A DNA stretch of 64,000 nucleotides from the NCBI GenBank assembly GCA_017644005.1, contig JAEPMJ010000003.1:310001-374000 (forward strand), given 5' to 3'. A model generated the notes under the pieces. The model worked only from the letters and a program-made list of their open reading frames with translations, did no database searches and was not told where the DNA came from. Of the stretch, positions 9,341 through 20,122 are shown one piece after another (within the stretch, counting starts at the first letter, position 1; every line of letters starts with the position of its first letter). The translations under genes were made by a program, and so were the position numbers. This stretch comes from Rhizobiaceae bacterium (GTDB lineage Bacteria > Pseudomonadota > Alphaproteobacteria > Rhizobiales > Rhizobiaceae).

Positions 9341-10552
9341 ATGGCGAAGATCAAGGTGGCAAATCCCGTCGTCGAGCTCGATGGCGACGAGATGACCCGC
9401 ATCATCTGGCAGTTCATCAAGGACAAGCTGATCCATCCCTATCTGGATATCGATCTTCGCTATTACGATCTGGGCATCGAAAAGCGCGACGAGACGGACG
9501 ATCAGATCACCGTCGATGCAGCCAACGCCATCAAGGAACACGGCGTCGGCGTGAAATGCGCCACCATCACGCCGGACGAGGCGCGCGTCGAGGAGTTCGG
9601 GCTGAAGCGCATGTACCGCTCGCCCAACGGCACGATCCGCAACATTCTGGGCGGCGTCATCTTCCGCGAGCCAATCATCTGCCGCAACGTGCCGCGCCTT
9701 GTGCCGGGCTGGACCAAGCCGATCATTGTCGGCCGCCATGCCTTCGGCGACCAGTATCGCGCGACCGACTTCAAATTTCCCGGCAAAGGCAAGCTTACGG
9801 TCAAGTTCGTCGGCGAGGACGGCACGGTGATCGAGCACGAAGTGTTCGACGCACCGGGTTCGGGCGTTTCGATGGCGATGTACAATCTCGACGACTCAAT
9901 CCGCGATTTTGCGCGCGCCTCGATGAATTACGGCCTGCAGCGCGGCTACCCGGTCTATCTGTCGACCAAGAACACGATCCTCAAGGCTTATGACGGCCGT
10001 TTCAAGGACATCTTTCAGGAGGTCTACGAGACCGAGTTCGAGGACAAGTTCAAGGAAGCGAAGATCACCTATGAACACCGCCTCATCGACGACATGGTGG
10101 CGGCAAGCCTGAAATGGTCGGGCGGTTACGTGTGGGCCTGCAAGAACTATGACGGCGACGTGCAGTCCGACACGGTGGCGCAGGGCTTCGGCTCGCTCGG
10201 CCTGATGACCTCGGTTCTGCTGTCGCCCGACGGCAAGACGGTGGAAGCGGAAGCCGCGCACGGCACAGTGACGCGTCACTACCGCCAGCACCAGAAGGGC
10301 GAAGAAACCTCGACCAACTCGATCGCCTCGATCTTTGCCTGGACGCGCGGCCTCGCGCACCGTGCCAAGCTGGACGACAATGCCGAGCTGAAGCGCTTCT
10401 CCGAAACGCTGGAGAAGGTCTGCATCTCGACGGTTGAAGACGGCTCCATGACCAAGGATCTGGCGCTGCTGATCGGACCCGACCAGCCGTGGCTCTCCAC
10501 CACCGGCTTCCTCGACAAGGTGGACGAGAACCTGCAGAAGGCAATGGCCTGA
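9341..10552 (+). CDS. icd: NADP-dependent isocitrate dehydrogenase
   Basis: A 403-residue TCA cycle enzyme that decarboxylates isocitrate to 2-oxoglutarate with NADP+. It is the eukaryotic-like subfamily typical of rhizobia, as shown by [20 protein letters not shown], the substrate loop [12 protein letters not shown] (about residues 95-106), the [14 protein letters not shown] region and the [15 protein letters not shown] segment (about 306-316). ATG 9341 gives the family length; the longer frame from 9296 is not needed. The GST-like gene follows after 8 bases. Confidence 0.97.
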   Translation: MAKIKVANPVVELDGDEMTRIIWQFIKDKLIHPYLDIDLRYYDLGIEKRDETDDQITVDAANAIKEHGVGVKCATITPDEARVEEFGLKRMYRSPNGTIRNILGGVIFREPIICRNVPRLVPGWTKPIIVGRHAFGDQYRATDFKFPGKGKLTVKFVGEDGTVIEHEVFDAPGSGVSMAMYNLDDSIRDFARASMNYGLQRGYPVYLSTKNTILKAYDGRFKDIFQEVYETEFEDKFKEAKITYEHRLIDDMVAASLKWSGGYVWACKNYDGDVQSDTVAQGFGSLGLMTSVLLSPDGKTVEAEAAHGTVTRHYRQHQKGEETSTNSIASIFAWTRGLAHRAKLDDNAELKRFSETLEKVCISTVEDGSMTKDLALLIGPDQPWLSTTGFLDKVDENLQKAMA

Positions 10553-10560
10553 CTGCTTCG

Positions 10561-11205
10561 GTGACCAGCAAGCCGCGCCTCTTCGGCGCCGATTACAGCG
10601 TCTATGTACGGATCGCGCGGCTTGCCCTTGCCGAAAAGACCATCGACTACGAGCTCGTTTCGGTCGACATTTTTGACCCGGCTGGTGTTCCGGACTGGTA
10701 CCGGGACCGCCATCCCTTCAAACGCATTCCCGCATTCGAGCACGGCGATCTGAGGCTGTTCGAGACTTCGGCGATCTGCCGATATGTCGACGAAGGCTTT
10801 GACGGGCCGCCGCTGCAGCCCGGTGACGCCGCTGGCCGGGCGGCAATGAACCAGATCATCGGCATGCTGGACGCCTATGCCTACCGGGCGATGGTTTGGG
10901 GCGTCTATGTGGAGCGTGCCGGCAAAGCGAGCCGCGGCGAGGTCTCGGATGAGGACGTGATCGCTGCGTCTATGGCCGTTGCCGAAACGTGCCTGGCGAG
11001 CCTCACCCGCCTGATGGGTTCCGCACCATGGCTTGCCGGCAGCCGGCTGACGCTTGCCGACCTTCATGCCGCGCCCATGTTCGCCTACTTCACCCAGGCG
11101 GACGAAGGAGCCGCCCTGCTCGACGCGCATCCTGCCGTCGCGGCATGGTGGGAGCGGATACAGGCGCGCTCAAGCTTCCAAAAGACGCGGCCGGCGACGA
11201 TCTGA
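10561..11205 (+). CDS. Glutathione S-transferase family protein
   Basis: A 214-residue GST. The N-terminal thioredoxin fold carries the GSH-site segments FKRIPAFEHGDLRLFETSAI (about residues 47-66), and the C-terminal helical domain has the N-capping motif GSRLTLADLHAAP. GTG 10561, eight bases after the icd stop, is the best start (VTSKPRLFGADYS); no strong ribosome binding site is visible, so coupling to icd is likely. The substrate is unknown. It could be a maleylacetoacetate isomerase-like or stress GST. Confidence 0.88.
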   Translation: MTSKPRLFGADYSVYVRIARLALAEKTIDYELVSVDIFDPAGVPDWYRDRHPFKRIPAFEHGDLRLFETSAICRYVDEGFDGPPLQPGDAAGRAAMNQIIGMLDAYAYRAMVWGVYVERAGKASRGEVSDEDVIAASMAVAETCLASLTRLMGSAPWLAGSRLTLADLHAAPMFAYFTQADEGAALLDAHPAVAAWWERIQARSSFQKTRPATI

Positions 11206-11285
11206 TCCGAACATCGGATTCTGTCCCATTCGATCTGCGCCGATGTATCTCGACATTCGGCGACGAAGCTGCCAAGTGCCGGATC

Positions 11286-12713
11286 ATGACTGACGCTTTG
11301 AACGACGGCGGCTGGCGCCAACTTCTGACCGGCGGCAACGCGACGAAGATCGCCGTTGTTTCGCTCGGTGTGTGGCTGCACGCCGCCGACGGGCTCATGG
11401 TCGCCACCATGATCCCGGCGATCGTGGCCGATATTGGCGGCGCGCCGCTGATCGGCTGGATCTTCGCGCTCTACGAAATCGGCTCGATCGCCGCCGGAGC
11501 CTCGGCAGCGCATCTGCTGCGGCATGTCGGATTGCGACAGGCGATGACGGCCGCCGCGCTGATCTACCTCGTCGGCTGCGCCATCAGCGCGGTGGCACCG
11601 ACCATGCCGATCATGCTTGCCGGGCGGGTGCTTCAGGGGCTTGGCGGTGGCGGACTGGTGGCGTTGTCCTTCATCGCAGCGGCCCGGCTGTTCCATGCCG
11701 CGCTCATGCCGCGCGTCATGGCGGCGGTTTCGGCGCTCTGGGGCATGTCCGCCTTTGTCGGTCCGCTGGTCGGCGGTGTTTTTGCCGGCGCCGGCGTCTG
11801 GCGCTGGGCATTCTGGGCATTTGTCATTCAGGCGGCATTGCTCGCATTGTGGCTGTGGCGCACGCGGGTGATCGAATTGCCACCCGACGAGAGGGAGGCA
11901 ATCCGGACACGATTCCCGGCGTACCGGCTGGCACTGCTTGCCGCAGGCGTCACCTCGATCGCTGCCGCCGGGCTAGCGGAAGCGCTGCTGCTGTCGCTTT
12001 TCCTAATTGGGCTCGGAGTGGCCTGCCTCGGTCTCTTCGCCTTGCGCGACTCCCAGGCCGGCGAAGGCCGCATGCTGCCGCCGCAGGTCTTCAACCCCCT
12101 CGCCACGCTCGGCGCGCCGCTCGTCATGATCATGTGTTTCGCCATCGCAACCATCGCGCTCGGCATCTACGGGCCGGTGATCATGGTCACCGTGCATGGC
12201 CTGACACCGCTCGAGGCAGGGTACGTGATCGCGCTCGAATCGATCGGCTGGTCGGTGGCGGCAATCCTGATCGCGGGCATTCCGGAGCGCTGGGACCGCA
12301 TAATGATCCTCGCAGGACTGCTCACCATCACAGCGTCGGTGTTCGGTCTGGTCCATGCACTGCCGAATGGCCCGGTCTCTGCAATCGTGGCACTTGCGAT
12401 CCTGCAGGGGGCCGGTTTCGGTGCAGCCTGGACATTCGTGCTGCGGCGCGCGACCAAACTGGCGCCTCCCAGCGAGCACAACCGCGTAGCGAGCGCCATC
12501 CCTACCCTGCACCGCCTCGGCTACGCCATCGGCGCCGCAGCCATCGGCATAGTGGCCAACGCTGCCGGTTTCGCCGAGGGCATCAGCGTTGAAAGTGCGC
12601 GCAGCGTGGGCTTCTGGGCAGTCGTCGCCAGCCTGCCTTTCGCCTTGCTCGGGCTGTTCGCAGCCCTCAACTTCGTGCGCGAGCGCAAGGAACCGGCGCG
12701 AGCGGCCGGATGA
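11286..12713 (+). CDS. MFS transporter, DHA2-like
   Basis: A 475-residue major facilitator with 12-14 predicted helices. Features include the helix 1 region ADGLMVATMIPAIVADIGG, a degenerate motif A, the helix 4/5 antiporter motif C-like stretch GPLVGGVFAGAG and GRVLQGLGGGG. These place it with drug:H+ antiporters of the 14-helix type. A longer frame opens at 10989 but overlaps the GST gene; ATG 11286 (MTDALNDGGWRQLL) is the reasonable start. It converges on alaS with a 14-base gap. Confidence 0.82.
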   Translation: MTDALNDGGWRQLLTGGNATKIAVVSLGVWLHAADGLMVATMIPAIVADIGGAPLIGWIFALYEIGSIAAGASAAHLLRHVGLRQAMTAAALIYLVGCAISAVAPTMPIMLAGRVLQGLGGGGLVALSFIAAARLFHAALMPRVMAAVSALWGMSAFVGPLVGGVFAGAGVWRWAFWAFVIQAALLALWLWRTRVIELPPDEREAIRTRFPAYRLALLAAGVTSIAAAGLAEALLLSLFLIGLGVACLGLFALRDSQAGEGRMLPPQVFNPLATLGAPLVMIMCFAIATIALGIYGPVIMVTVHGLTPLEAGYVIALESIGWSVAAILIAGIPERWDRIMILAGLLTITASVFGLVHALPNGPVSAIVALAILQGAGFGAAWTFVLRRATKLAPPSEHNRVASAIPTLHRLGYAIGAAAIGIVANAAGFAEGISVESARSVGFWAVVASLPFALLGLFAALNFVRERKEPARAAG

Positions 12714-12727
12714 AGCGCCTCTGCCGC

Positions 12728-15394
12728 CTAACCGGCAAGCGCCGCACGTACGGCCGACACCGCGTCATCCGCCTTCGCGGCATCCGGCCCGCCAGCCTGG
12801 GCCATATCCGGCCGTCCGCCGCCGCCCTTGCCGCCAAGCGCTTGTGAAGCGACACGCACCAGATCCACTGCACTGAAGCGCTGCGTCAGATCTTCGGTGA
12901 CGCCAACCACCACACTCGCCTTGCCGTCATCCGACGTACCGACGAACACGGCCACGCCGGAACCAAGCGATTTCTTACCCTCGTCGGCAAGCGATTTCAG
13001 GTCCTTGGGTGCGACCCCGCTGACGACGCGTCCCAGGAACCCGACGCCGCCGATATCTTCCTTCTCTGAGGCCGCACCCGCGGACGACGCGCCGCCACCC
13101 AGCGCCAGTTGTTTGCGCGCCTCAGCCAGTTCACGCTCCATCCGGCGGCGCTCTTCCAGCACTGCATCAAGGCGGGCCGGCGCGTCCTGCGGAGAAACCT
13201 TGAGCGCCGTCGCCATTCGGCGCAGGCGCCGATCCTGCTCGGCCAGGTGATCGCGCGCGGCGGCTCCGGTCAGCGCTTCGAGGCGGCGCACGCCAGACGA
13301 CACCGCGCCCTCGGACACCACGCGCACGAGACCTATGTCTCCGGTCGCGCTCACATGCGTGCCGCCACACAGCTCGACAGAATAGGGTTTGCCCGCCTTG
13401 TCGCCGCGAAGCGCCGTACCCATGGTGACGACCCGTACTTCGTCGCCATATTTTTCGCCGAAGAGCGCCATCGCGCCGGACTCGATCGCTTCATCGACCG
13501 CCATGAGACGCGTCGAAACGGCGCTGTTCTGCAGCACGATTTCATTGGCTATCGCCTCGATTTCGGCAAGCTCGACCTCACCGATCGGCTTGGGGTGAGA
13601 GAAGTCGAAGCGCAACCGCTCGGGAGCAACAAGCGACCCCTTCTGTGCCACATGGCTACCCAGCACCTCGCGCAAGGCCTCATGAAGAAGGTGGGTGGCC
13701 GAGTGGTTGGCGCGGATCTGGCTCCGGCGGCCGTGATCGACTTCAAGTTCGGCCGCCGCGCCCGGTTTCGCCTCGCCCGAAATGACCTTGCCGTAGTGCA
13801 CAAAAAGGCCGTCGCCCTTCTTCTGCGTGTCGGAGACGGCAATCTCGAAATCGTCGCCGCGGATCACGCCGGTGTCGCCGACCTGGCCGCCAGATTCGCC
13901 GTAAAACGGTGTCTGGTTGAGGACCACGGCAACGTCGTCACCCTTCCCGGCCACAGCCACTTCCGTACCTTCGCGCACCAGGGCGCTGACGACACCTTCA
14001 GCGGCTTCGCTGGAATAGCCCAGAAACTCGGTGGCACCGAGTTTTTCCCGCAACTGAAACCAGATCGCTTCGGCCGCTGCCTCGCCCGAACCGGCCCAGC
14101 TGGCACGCGCTTCCGCCTTCTGGCGTTCCATCGCGGTGTTGAAACCGTCGGTGTCGACACCGATGCCGCGCTGGCGCAGCGCATCCTGCGTCAGGTCGAG
14201 CGGAAAACCATATGTATCGTAAAGCTTGAAGGCAGTTTCGCCGTCGAGCGTATCGCCGCTGCCGAACGACTGCGTTGCTTCCTCCAGCAGGCCGAGGCCG
14301 CGCGCCAGCGTCTTGCGGAAGCGCTTTTCCTCAAGCTGAAGCGTTTCGGTAATGAGCTGCTGGCCGCGCACGAGTTCCGGATATGCCTGCCCCATCTCCT
14401 GAACCAGCGCCGGCACAAGCCGCCACATGAGCGGCTCGGAGGCGCCGAGAAGCTGCGCGTGGCGCATGGCGCGGCGCATGATGCGGCGAAGCACGTAACC
14501 CCTGCCCTCGTTGGAGGGCAAAACGCCATCGGCGATCAAAAAACTTGACGCGCGCAGATGGTCTGCAATCACGCGGTGGCTGGCCCGGGCAGCGCCGTCG
14601 GCCTTCACGCCGGTTGCCTCGACCGAGGCTTCAATCAGTGCCTGGAACAGGTCGATGTCGTAATTGTCGTGTTTGCCCTGCATGACGGCCGCAATTCGCT
14701 CCAGCCCCATGCCGGTGTCGATCGACGGGCGCGGCAGATCGATGCGCTGGTCAGACGTGACCTGCTCGAACTGCATGAAAACCAGATTCCAGATTTCGAT
14801 GAAACGATCACCATCCTCGTCCGGGCTGCCGGGTGGGCCACCCGGAATATGCTCGCCATGGTCGTAGAAAATCTCCGAACAGGGACCGCAGGGGCCGGTG
14901 TCGCCCATCGCCCAGAAATTATCATGCGTTGCAATGCGTATGATGCGGTCGTCGGGCAGGCCGGCAATCTTTTTCCAGAAGGCGGCGGCGTCATCGTCGG
15001 TGTGGTAGACGGTGACCAGCAGCTTCGACGGATCGAGACCGAATTCGCGGGTGATGAGGTTCCAGGCGAGTTCGATGGCGACATCCTTGAAATAGTCGCC
15101 GAATGAGAAGTTGCCCAGCATTTCGAAGAAGGTGTGATGGCGCGCGGTGTAGCCGACATTGTCGAGATCATTGTGTTTGCCGCCGGCGCGAACGCATTTC
15201 TGCGCCGTGACCGCACGCGCATAATCGCGCTTCTCCAGCCCGGTGAAGACGTTCTTGAACTGGACCATGCCGGCATTGGTGAACATCAACGTAGGATCGT
15301 TGCGCGGCACCAATGGACTGGAGGCAACGATCTCGTGACCGTTGGAACCGAAATAGTCGAGAAAAGCCGACCGGATGCCGTTAACGCCGCTCAT
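12728..15394 (-). CDS. alaS: Alanyl-tRNA synthetase
   Basis: An 888-residue class II aminoacyl-tRNA synthetase that charges tRNA-Ala. In order it has the catalytic domain (start [20 protein letters not shown], motif [24 protein letters not shown]), the tRNA-recognition helices, the editing domain with [11 protein letters not shown] (HxxxH zinc site) and CGGTHV, and the C-terminal oligomerisation C-Ala domain ending in a glycine-rich segment. ATG 15394 with AAAAGG upstream is chosen over 15427. It lies downstream of recA on the same strand. Confidence 0.97.
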   Translation of the reverse strand: MSGVNGIRSAFLDYFGSNGHEIVASSPLVPRNDPTLMFTNAGMVQFKNVFTGLEKRDYARAVTAQKCVRAGGKHNDLDNVGYTARHHTFFEMLGNFSFGDYFKDVAIELAWNLITREFGLDPSKLLVTVYHTDDDAAAFWKKIAGLPDDRIIRIATHDNFWAMGDTGPCGPCSEIFYDHGEHIPGGPPGSPDEDGDRFIEIWNLVFMQFEQVTSDQRIDLPRPSIDTGMGLERIAAVMQGKHDNYDIDLFQALIEASVEATGVKADGAARASHRVIADHLRASSFLIADGVLPSNEGRGYVLRRIMRRAMRHAQLLGASEPLMWRLVPALVQEMGQAYPELVRGQQLITETLQLEEKRFRKTLARGLGLLEEATQSFGSGDTLDGETAFKLYDTYGFPLDLTQDALRQRGIGVDTDGFNTAMERQKAEARASWAGSGEAAAEAIWFQLREKLGATEFLGYSSEAAEGVVSALVREGTEVAVAGKGDDVAVVLNQTPFYGESGGQVGDTGVIRGDDFEIAVSDTQKKGDGLFVHYGKVISGEAKPGAAAELEVDHGRRSQIRANHSATHLLHEALREVLGSHVAQKGSLVAPERLRFDFSHPKPIGEVELAEIEAIANEIVLQNSAVSTRLMAVDEAIESGAMALFGEKYGDEVRVVTMGTALRGDKAGKPYSVELCGGTHVSATGDIGLVRVVSEGAVSSGVRRLEALTGAAARDHLAEQDRRLRRMATALKVSPQDAPARLDAVLEERRRMERELAEARKQLALGGGASSAGAASEKEDIGGVGFLGRVVSGVAPKDLKSLADEGKKSLGSGVAVFVGTSDDGKASVVVGVTEDLTQRFSAVDLVRVASQALGGKGGGGRPDMAQAGGPDAAKADDAVSAVRAALAG

Positions 15395-15566
15395 AACCCA
15401 AGCCTTTTCGTGAAACGCCGCAGCCAAGCAGCGATTGGAACAGGGCTTTTAGACCAAGTTCGGTGCAGTTTGAAACAGTTCTGTTTGACCCAGCCGCATC
15501 ACGCATGCGGAAGCCGGCCAACCCTGCCTCTTCATCTGGTTATGCCCGGGCCGCGCTACAAACGAA

Positions 15567-15597
15567 AGACGCCGCCGGCATGAAACCGGCGGCGTCT
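15567..15597 (-). terminator. Rho-independent terminator of recA
   Basis: AGACGCCGCCGG (15567-15578) pairs perfectly with CCGGCGGCGTCT (15586-15597) around a 7-base loop. The reverse strand continues with TTTCGTTT. It lies 20 bases after the recA stop and separates recA from alaS. Confidence 0.85.
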
Positions 15598-15617
15598 CGC
15601 CCAACTTCGAATACGGA

Positions 15618-16709
<1,092 letters not shown>

Positions 16710-16764
16710 CTTATCACCCCTTGGTCGTCATCGAAGACCGGACAATCCGGTGTCCCTGATATTT

Positions 16765-16794
16765 TTTGTACACTTTTTGTTCTTGTTTTGCAAG
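16765..16794 (-). promoter_or_regulatory. recA promoter overlapping an imperfect LexA box
   Basis: On the reverse strand a -35 CTTGCA (16789-16794) and a -10 TACAAA (16765-16770) are 18 bases apart. Between them, and overlapping the -10, lies GAAC-N7-GTAC (16768-16782), one mismatch from the alphaproteobacterial SOS box GAAC-N7-GAAC. A repressor bound here would block RNA polymerase, so this is the best-placed operator. Confidence 0.6.
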
Positions 16795-16831
16795 CACGAT
16801 AAAACATTGATTAAATTACCTTTTCTTAGAT

Positions 16832-16846
16832 GTTCTTCCTACGTTC
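16832..16846 (-). promoter_or_regulatory. Perfect GAAC-N7-GAAC LexA box upstream of recA
   Basis: The forward strand reads GTTC TTCCTAC GTTC, so the reverse strand is GAAC GTAGGAA GAAC, an exact match to the alphaproteobacterial LexA consensus. It lies about 123 bases before the recA start and about 40 bases upstream of the proposed -35, so it may be a second operator or serve another promoter. Confidence 0.6.
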
Positions 16847-17017
16847 CTCGAAAATCCATGGCGGATGTATCTCTTGAAACGCACCGGGAACCACCCGGAT
16901 AATTGCCAGCTTCACTAGCAGGGCGGCCGAACACGCATGGCAGTTGCGGCATCAATGGTGGCCGAGATTCGCAATCGCCAGCAACACTCATGAGGGCCAT
17001 CTGGCCCGCCCTGATAT

Positions 17018-17033
17018 TTGACTTTTACGTAAA
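17018..17033 (+). promoter_or_regulatory. Candidate MerR-type operator/promoter
   Basis: TTGACT (17018-17023) directly abuts the perfect palindrome TTTACGTAAA (17024-17033), 45 bases before the MerR-family gene. MerR regulators typically bind a palindrome between the -35 and -10, so this may be the autoregulatory site. A convincing -10 element is not visible. Confidence 0.45.
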
Positions 17034-17078
17034 CGCCGTGTCACACAGGTCGCCTAAAAAACAGCCACGGTTCACCAA

Positions 17079-17465
17079 GTGCGCGATTATTATTCCATTA
17101 CGGAACTCACCCGCGAATTCGGGATTTCAACCCGCACGCTGCGCTTCTACGAAGACGAAGGTCTCATCCATCCGGCGCGGCGCGGCCGCACACGCCTGTT
17201 TCGGCCCTCCGACCGCCATCTCGTACGGCAGATCATCCGCGGCCGCCGGCTCGGATTCTCGATCAACGAAATCCGAGAGATCATCCAGATCTATAAGGAA
17301 CCGCCCGGCGAAGTCGGCCAGTTGAAACTCATGATCGCACGTATCGCGGAAAAGCGGGACATGCTTCGGCAGAAGCGCCGCGACCTGGAAGAAACGATTG
17401 AAGAGCTCGACAACGCCGAAGAGGCCTGCGTCGAACGGCTGGTGGAACTCGGCGTTTCCACCTGA
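17079..17465 (+). CDS. MerR family transcriptional regulator
   Basis: A 128-residue regulator. The N-terminal winged helix is clear (YYSITELTREFGISTRTLRF, then FRPSDRHLVRQIIRGRRLGF), followed by a long dimerisation coiled coil of about residues 80-120 (AEKRDMLRQKRRDLEETIEE). There is no C-terminal metal-binding cysteine motif; only one Cys is seen (EEACVERL). It resembles the acyl-CoA-catabolism MerR regulators (LiuR type) more than metal sensors, which is inference. The start GTG 17079 gives MRDYYSITEL. No catabolic genes lie next to it. Confidence 0.85.
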   Translation: MRDYYSITELTREFGISTRTLRFYEDEGLIHPARRGRTRLFRPSDRHLVRQIIRGRRLGFSINEIREIIQIYKEPPGEVGQLKLMIARIAEKRDMLRQKRRDLEETIEELDNAEEACVERLVELGVST

Positions 17466-17600
17466 GCGGCTTATCTCATCCACACCACGTATCGCGGCGC
17501 TGTACCGAACGGAACGTTCCTGCCCTGCCGCCCGACAAATAATGCCCAGCCTGTCGGGATATCCGGCACAACGCCGAGCCACTGGCCGGCCGCAGCAGCC

Positions 17601-18077
17601 TCAGAACCAGCGCCTCACCTTCTTCTGGTAGTCGCGGTAGCGTTTGCCGAACCGCTCGGCCAGATGCCGCTCCTCCGGCCTGATCGCCAGAAACGTGGTC
17701 AGGATCGCAGCCACCGGCGCCAGCACAACGAACCACAAGCTGCCGACGATAAAACCGATTGCCACCATCAGCGTGGTGTTGCCGAGATAGATCGGATTGC
17801 GGCTGAGCGCGAACGGGCCGCCCGTAACAAGGTGATCCGCCGCCCTGTTGGGCAGGATCGTCGTTTGCGCCTTGCGCATCGTCCGCATTGCACCGAAATC
17901 GAGCGCAAGCGCCGCCAGAACCATCAGCCAGCCCAGAGCGAACAGCAGGTCGGCAAGCGGCGGGCCAATCCAGGGCAACGGCCAGAGCCATTGCAGGACG
18001 ATGGCCAGAGCCACGGCCGCAAGATAAATCATCGGAGGCCAGGGCAGACGGCTGGGCGGTGCGGGACGTTCGCTCAT
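17601..18077 (-). CDS. Membrane methyltransferase of the isoprenylcysteine methyltransferase-like family
   Basis: A 158-residue protein with about four membrane helices and the C-terminal signature of ICMT/PEMT-type methyltransferases: SRNPIYLGNT (about residue 95) and RPEERHLAERFGKRYRDYQK near the end. These bind S-adenosylmethionine at the membrane face. The substrate in bacteria is generally unknown. ATG 18077 overlaps the stop of the DUF1624 gene as ATGA, so the two are co-translated. It converges with the MerR gene. Confidence 0.8.
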   Translation of the reverse strand: MSERPAPPSRLPWPPMIYLAAVALAIVLQWLWPLPWIGPPLADLLFALGWLMVLAALALDFGAMRTMRKAQTTILPNRAADHLVTGGPFALSRNPIYLGNTTLMVAIGFIVGSLWFVVLAPVAAILTTFLAIRPEERHLAERFGKRYRDYQKKVRRWF

Positions 18078-19054
18078 TCGGTCGTGCCTGCTTCCCCCAA
18101 ATCCTGCCCGGCATTGAAGGTGCACATGGATGCTGTCTCGTTCAACATTGCAATCTGTTCCGCATCTTGCTCGCTTGCGAAGACCGCGTCCAGTGCGCCG
18201 GCGGCAGCCAGCCTGTCGTAGACACAGTCGCAATAGCGGGCACAGAAATCCGCATCATGCGTTTGCGTGCATGTGGCCTCGCAGGCCAGGCCGAACTGAT
18301 CGGCATCGGATCGAAGGGCGGGCGGCGCAACCTGGGACAGGATCCAAACGAGTGCGATCAGCAGCGGCTGGTGGACCAGATAGACGATCAGACTATGGCG
18401 TCCGAGAAAACGAAACGGCGATGACCAGCGCCCCATAGAAAACCGCAGCCGCTCCATAAGTCCGACGCCGGTCGCGAGGTTCGCGGCCGCGATGCCTGCC
18501 AGCACCGCGCCGAACCACGGGAAAAGCGGCACATAATCATTGGACACCGGGTCAGAACTCGACAGCCCGATCCACCACAAGACGGGCGCGTCGAACATGG
18601 TCGAACGGAGATACCATGGCGCGGCTACGAAGAAGACCGCAGTCGCGGCACTCACGAACCAGGGCAGCCTCAGGAAAAGGAGGCCAAGCACGGAGGCGAG
18701 TGCGATCTGGTGCAGAATGCCAAAAAAGATGAAGCCGCCCGGCACCGCAAACCAGGTCACGAGCGAGATTGCGAGCGCCGCGCCGGCCACCATCGCAAGG
18801 CGCCGCAAATAGGAGCGCGGCCGAATGCCAGCGGAATGGGCCAGATAGAGGCTGAAACCGACGATGAACAGAAACGACGACGCAATACAGCGCGCGAAAA
18901 GCTTCCAGCCACCGACCGCGGTCATGCCGGGCTCCGCGTAACCGAAAAACTCCAGATCCCAGGCGAAGTGATAGACGGCCATGGCGACCAGCGCGACGCC
19001 GCGCGCCAGGTCGAGCAGTTCGATCCGCGATTTGCCTGCCGGCCTGTCGTACAT
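18074..19054 (-). CDS. DUF1624 membrane acyltransferase (HGSNAT-like) with Cys-rich tail
   Basis: A 326-residue integral membrane protein. The first part has about seven to eight helices and the DUF1624 signature DLARGVALVAMAVYHFAWD (about residues 15-33); the last helix is HSLIVYLVHQPLLIALVWIL (220-239). Such proteins resemble heparan-alpha-glucosaminide acetyltransferase and OpgC-type acyltransferases. After residue 245 comes a soluble extension with six cysteines (258, 262, 271, 275, 277, 311). ATG 19054 has GGAG nine bases upstream. It precedes the methyltransferase with a 4-base overlap and is divergent from the aldo/keto reductase. The substrate is unknown. Confidence 0.78.
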   Translation of the reverse strand: MYDRPAGKSRIELLDLARGVALVAMAVYHFAWDLEFFGYAEPGMTAVGGWKLFARCIASSFLFIVGFSLYLAHSAGIRPRSYLRRLAMVAGAALAISLVTWFAVPGGFIFFGILHQIALASVLGLLFLRLPWFVSAATAVFFVAAPWYLRSTMFDAPVLWWIGLSSSDPVSNDYVPLFPWFGAVLAGIAAANLATGVGLMERLRFSMGRWSSPFRFLGRHSLIVYLVHQPLLIALVWILSQVAPPALRSDADQFGLACEATCTQTHDADFCARYCDCVYDRLAAAGALDAVFASEQDAEQIAMLNETASMCTFNAGQDLGEAGTTE

Positions 19055-19133
19055 TAGGTCATCTCCGCGACACAGAATCTGCCCCTGCCGCGATAGCATG
19101 TAATTCACCCCGCCGCTCAAACGGAGAACCGCC

Positions 19134-19961
19134 TTGCACACAGTCGATGCCAACGGGGCGCACATTCCCGCAATCGGTCTTGGAACCTGGACGCTTGAGG
19201 GCAATCACTGCGCTGATCTTGTTCAGGCCGCGATCGAAAGCGGCTACCGCCATATCGACACGGCTGCGATGTACAAGAATGAGGACGATGTCGGGCGCGG
19301 CATTGCCCGCGCCGGCATAGCGCGCGACAAGATATTCGTCACAACGAAAGTTTGGCCGACCGACCTTGCGGCAGCCGATTTCCGGCGCTCGGCGGAACAG
19401 AGTCTCGACCGCCTCGGGCTCGAACAGGTCGATCTGCTTCTGATACACTGGCCAAACCCGGCCATTCGGCTGGGCGAGACCATAGATGCCCTCAACGCCG
19501 CGCTGGAGGATGGGCTCGCCCGCAATATCGGTGTTTCCAACTTCCCGACCGCGCTGCTGGCCGAGGCCGTTTCGCTGTCCTCCCATCGGCTCTCGGTCAA
19601 CCAGGTCGAGTATCATCCGAAGCTCGACCAATCGAAAGTGATGGCGGCCTGCCGCTCGGCAGGCATGGCCATGGTCTCCTATTGCCCACTCGGGCGCGGG
19701 CTCGACATCCTGCAGGAACCCGCCATTGCCGCAGCGGCAAAGAAACACGGCCGAACGCCGGGGCAGGTCATTCTGCGCTGGCATGTTCAGCAGCCGAACG
19801 TGATTGCCATTCCACGGACCACGCGGCGCGAGCGCCTGGCCGAAAATCTCGATGTTTTCAGCTTCGATCTGACAGATGCGGAAATGAACGCCATTTCGGC
19901 TCTGCGGGCGGCAAACTACCGAATCTGCGACTTCGAATTCTCGCCGGCCTGGGACGTCTGA
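19134..19961 (+). CDS. Aldo/keto reductase
   Basis: A 275-residue NADPH-dependent TIM-barrel oxidoreductase of the 2,5-diketo-D-gluconate reductase-like group. The catalytic tetrad is visible: Asp in HIDTAAMY, Tyr in the same motif, Lys in VTTKVWP and His in LIHWPNP. The cofactor motif IPRTTRRERLAEN is near residue 225. The start is TTG 19134 (MHTVDANGAHIPAIGLGTW), eight bases after a GGAG; no ATG upstream fits the family start. The substrate cannot be assigned. Confidence 0.9.
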   Translation: MHTVDANGAHIPAIGLGTWTLEGNHCADLVQAAIESGYRHIDTAAMYKNEDDVGRGIARAGIARDKIFVTTKVWPTDLAAADFRRSAEQSLDRLGLEQVDLLLIHWPNPAIRLGETIDALNAALEDGLARNIGVSNFPTALLAEAVSLSSHRLSVNQVEYHPKLDQSKVMAACRSAGMAMVSYCPLGRGLDILQEPAIAAAAKKHGRTPGQVILRWHVQQPNVIAIPRTTRRERLAENLDVFSFDLTDAEMNAISALRAANYRICDFEFSPAWDV

Positions 19962-20122
19962 GCGTTGATACAATTGTGTCGGAGCATGTGCGCAATTAAC
20001 CGTGCGTTAGCTGCGCGCTGCTAGCCTCTCGTGATGGTTGCAATTTGCGCGCAGCTATCATGAATCTGCGCGGCAGTTCGGCCACATGGTGAAAGCGCTG
20101 TGGCTGTATCGGAGTGGGGCAC

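Noticed and set aside
13109-14548. A 479-codon forward frame opposite alaS
   Set aside because: Antisense to alaS; no ribosome binding site and no domain.
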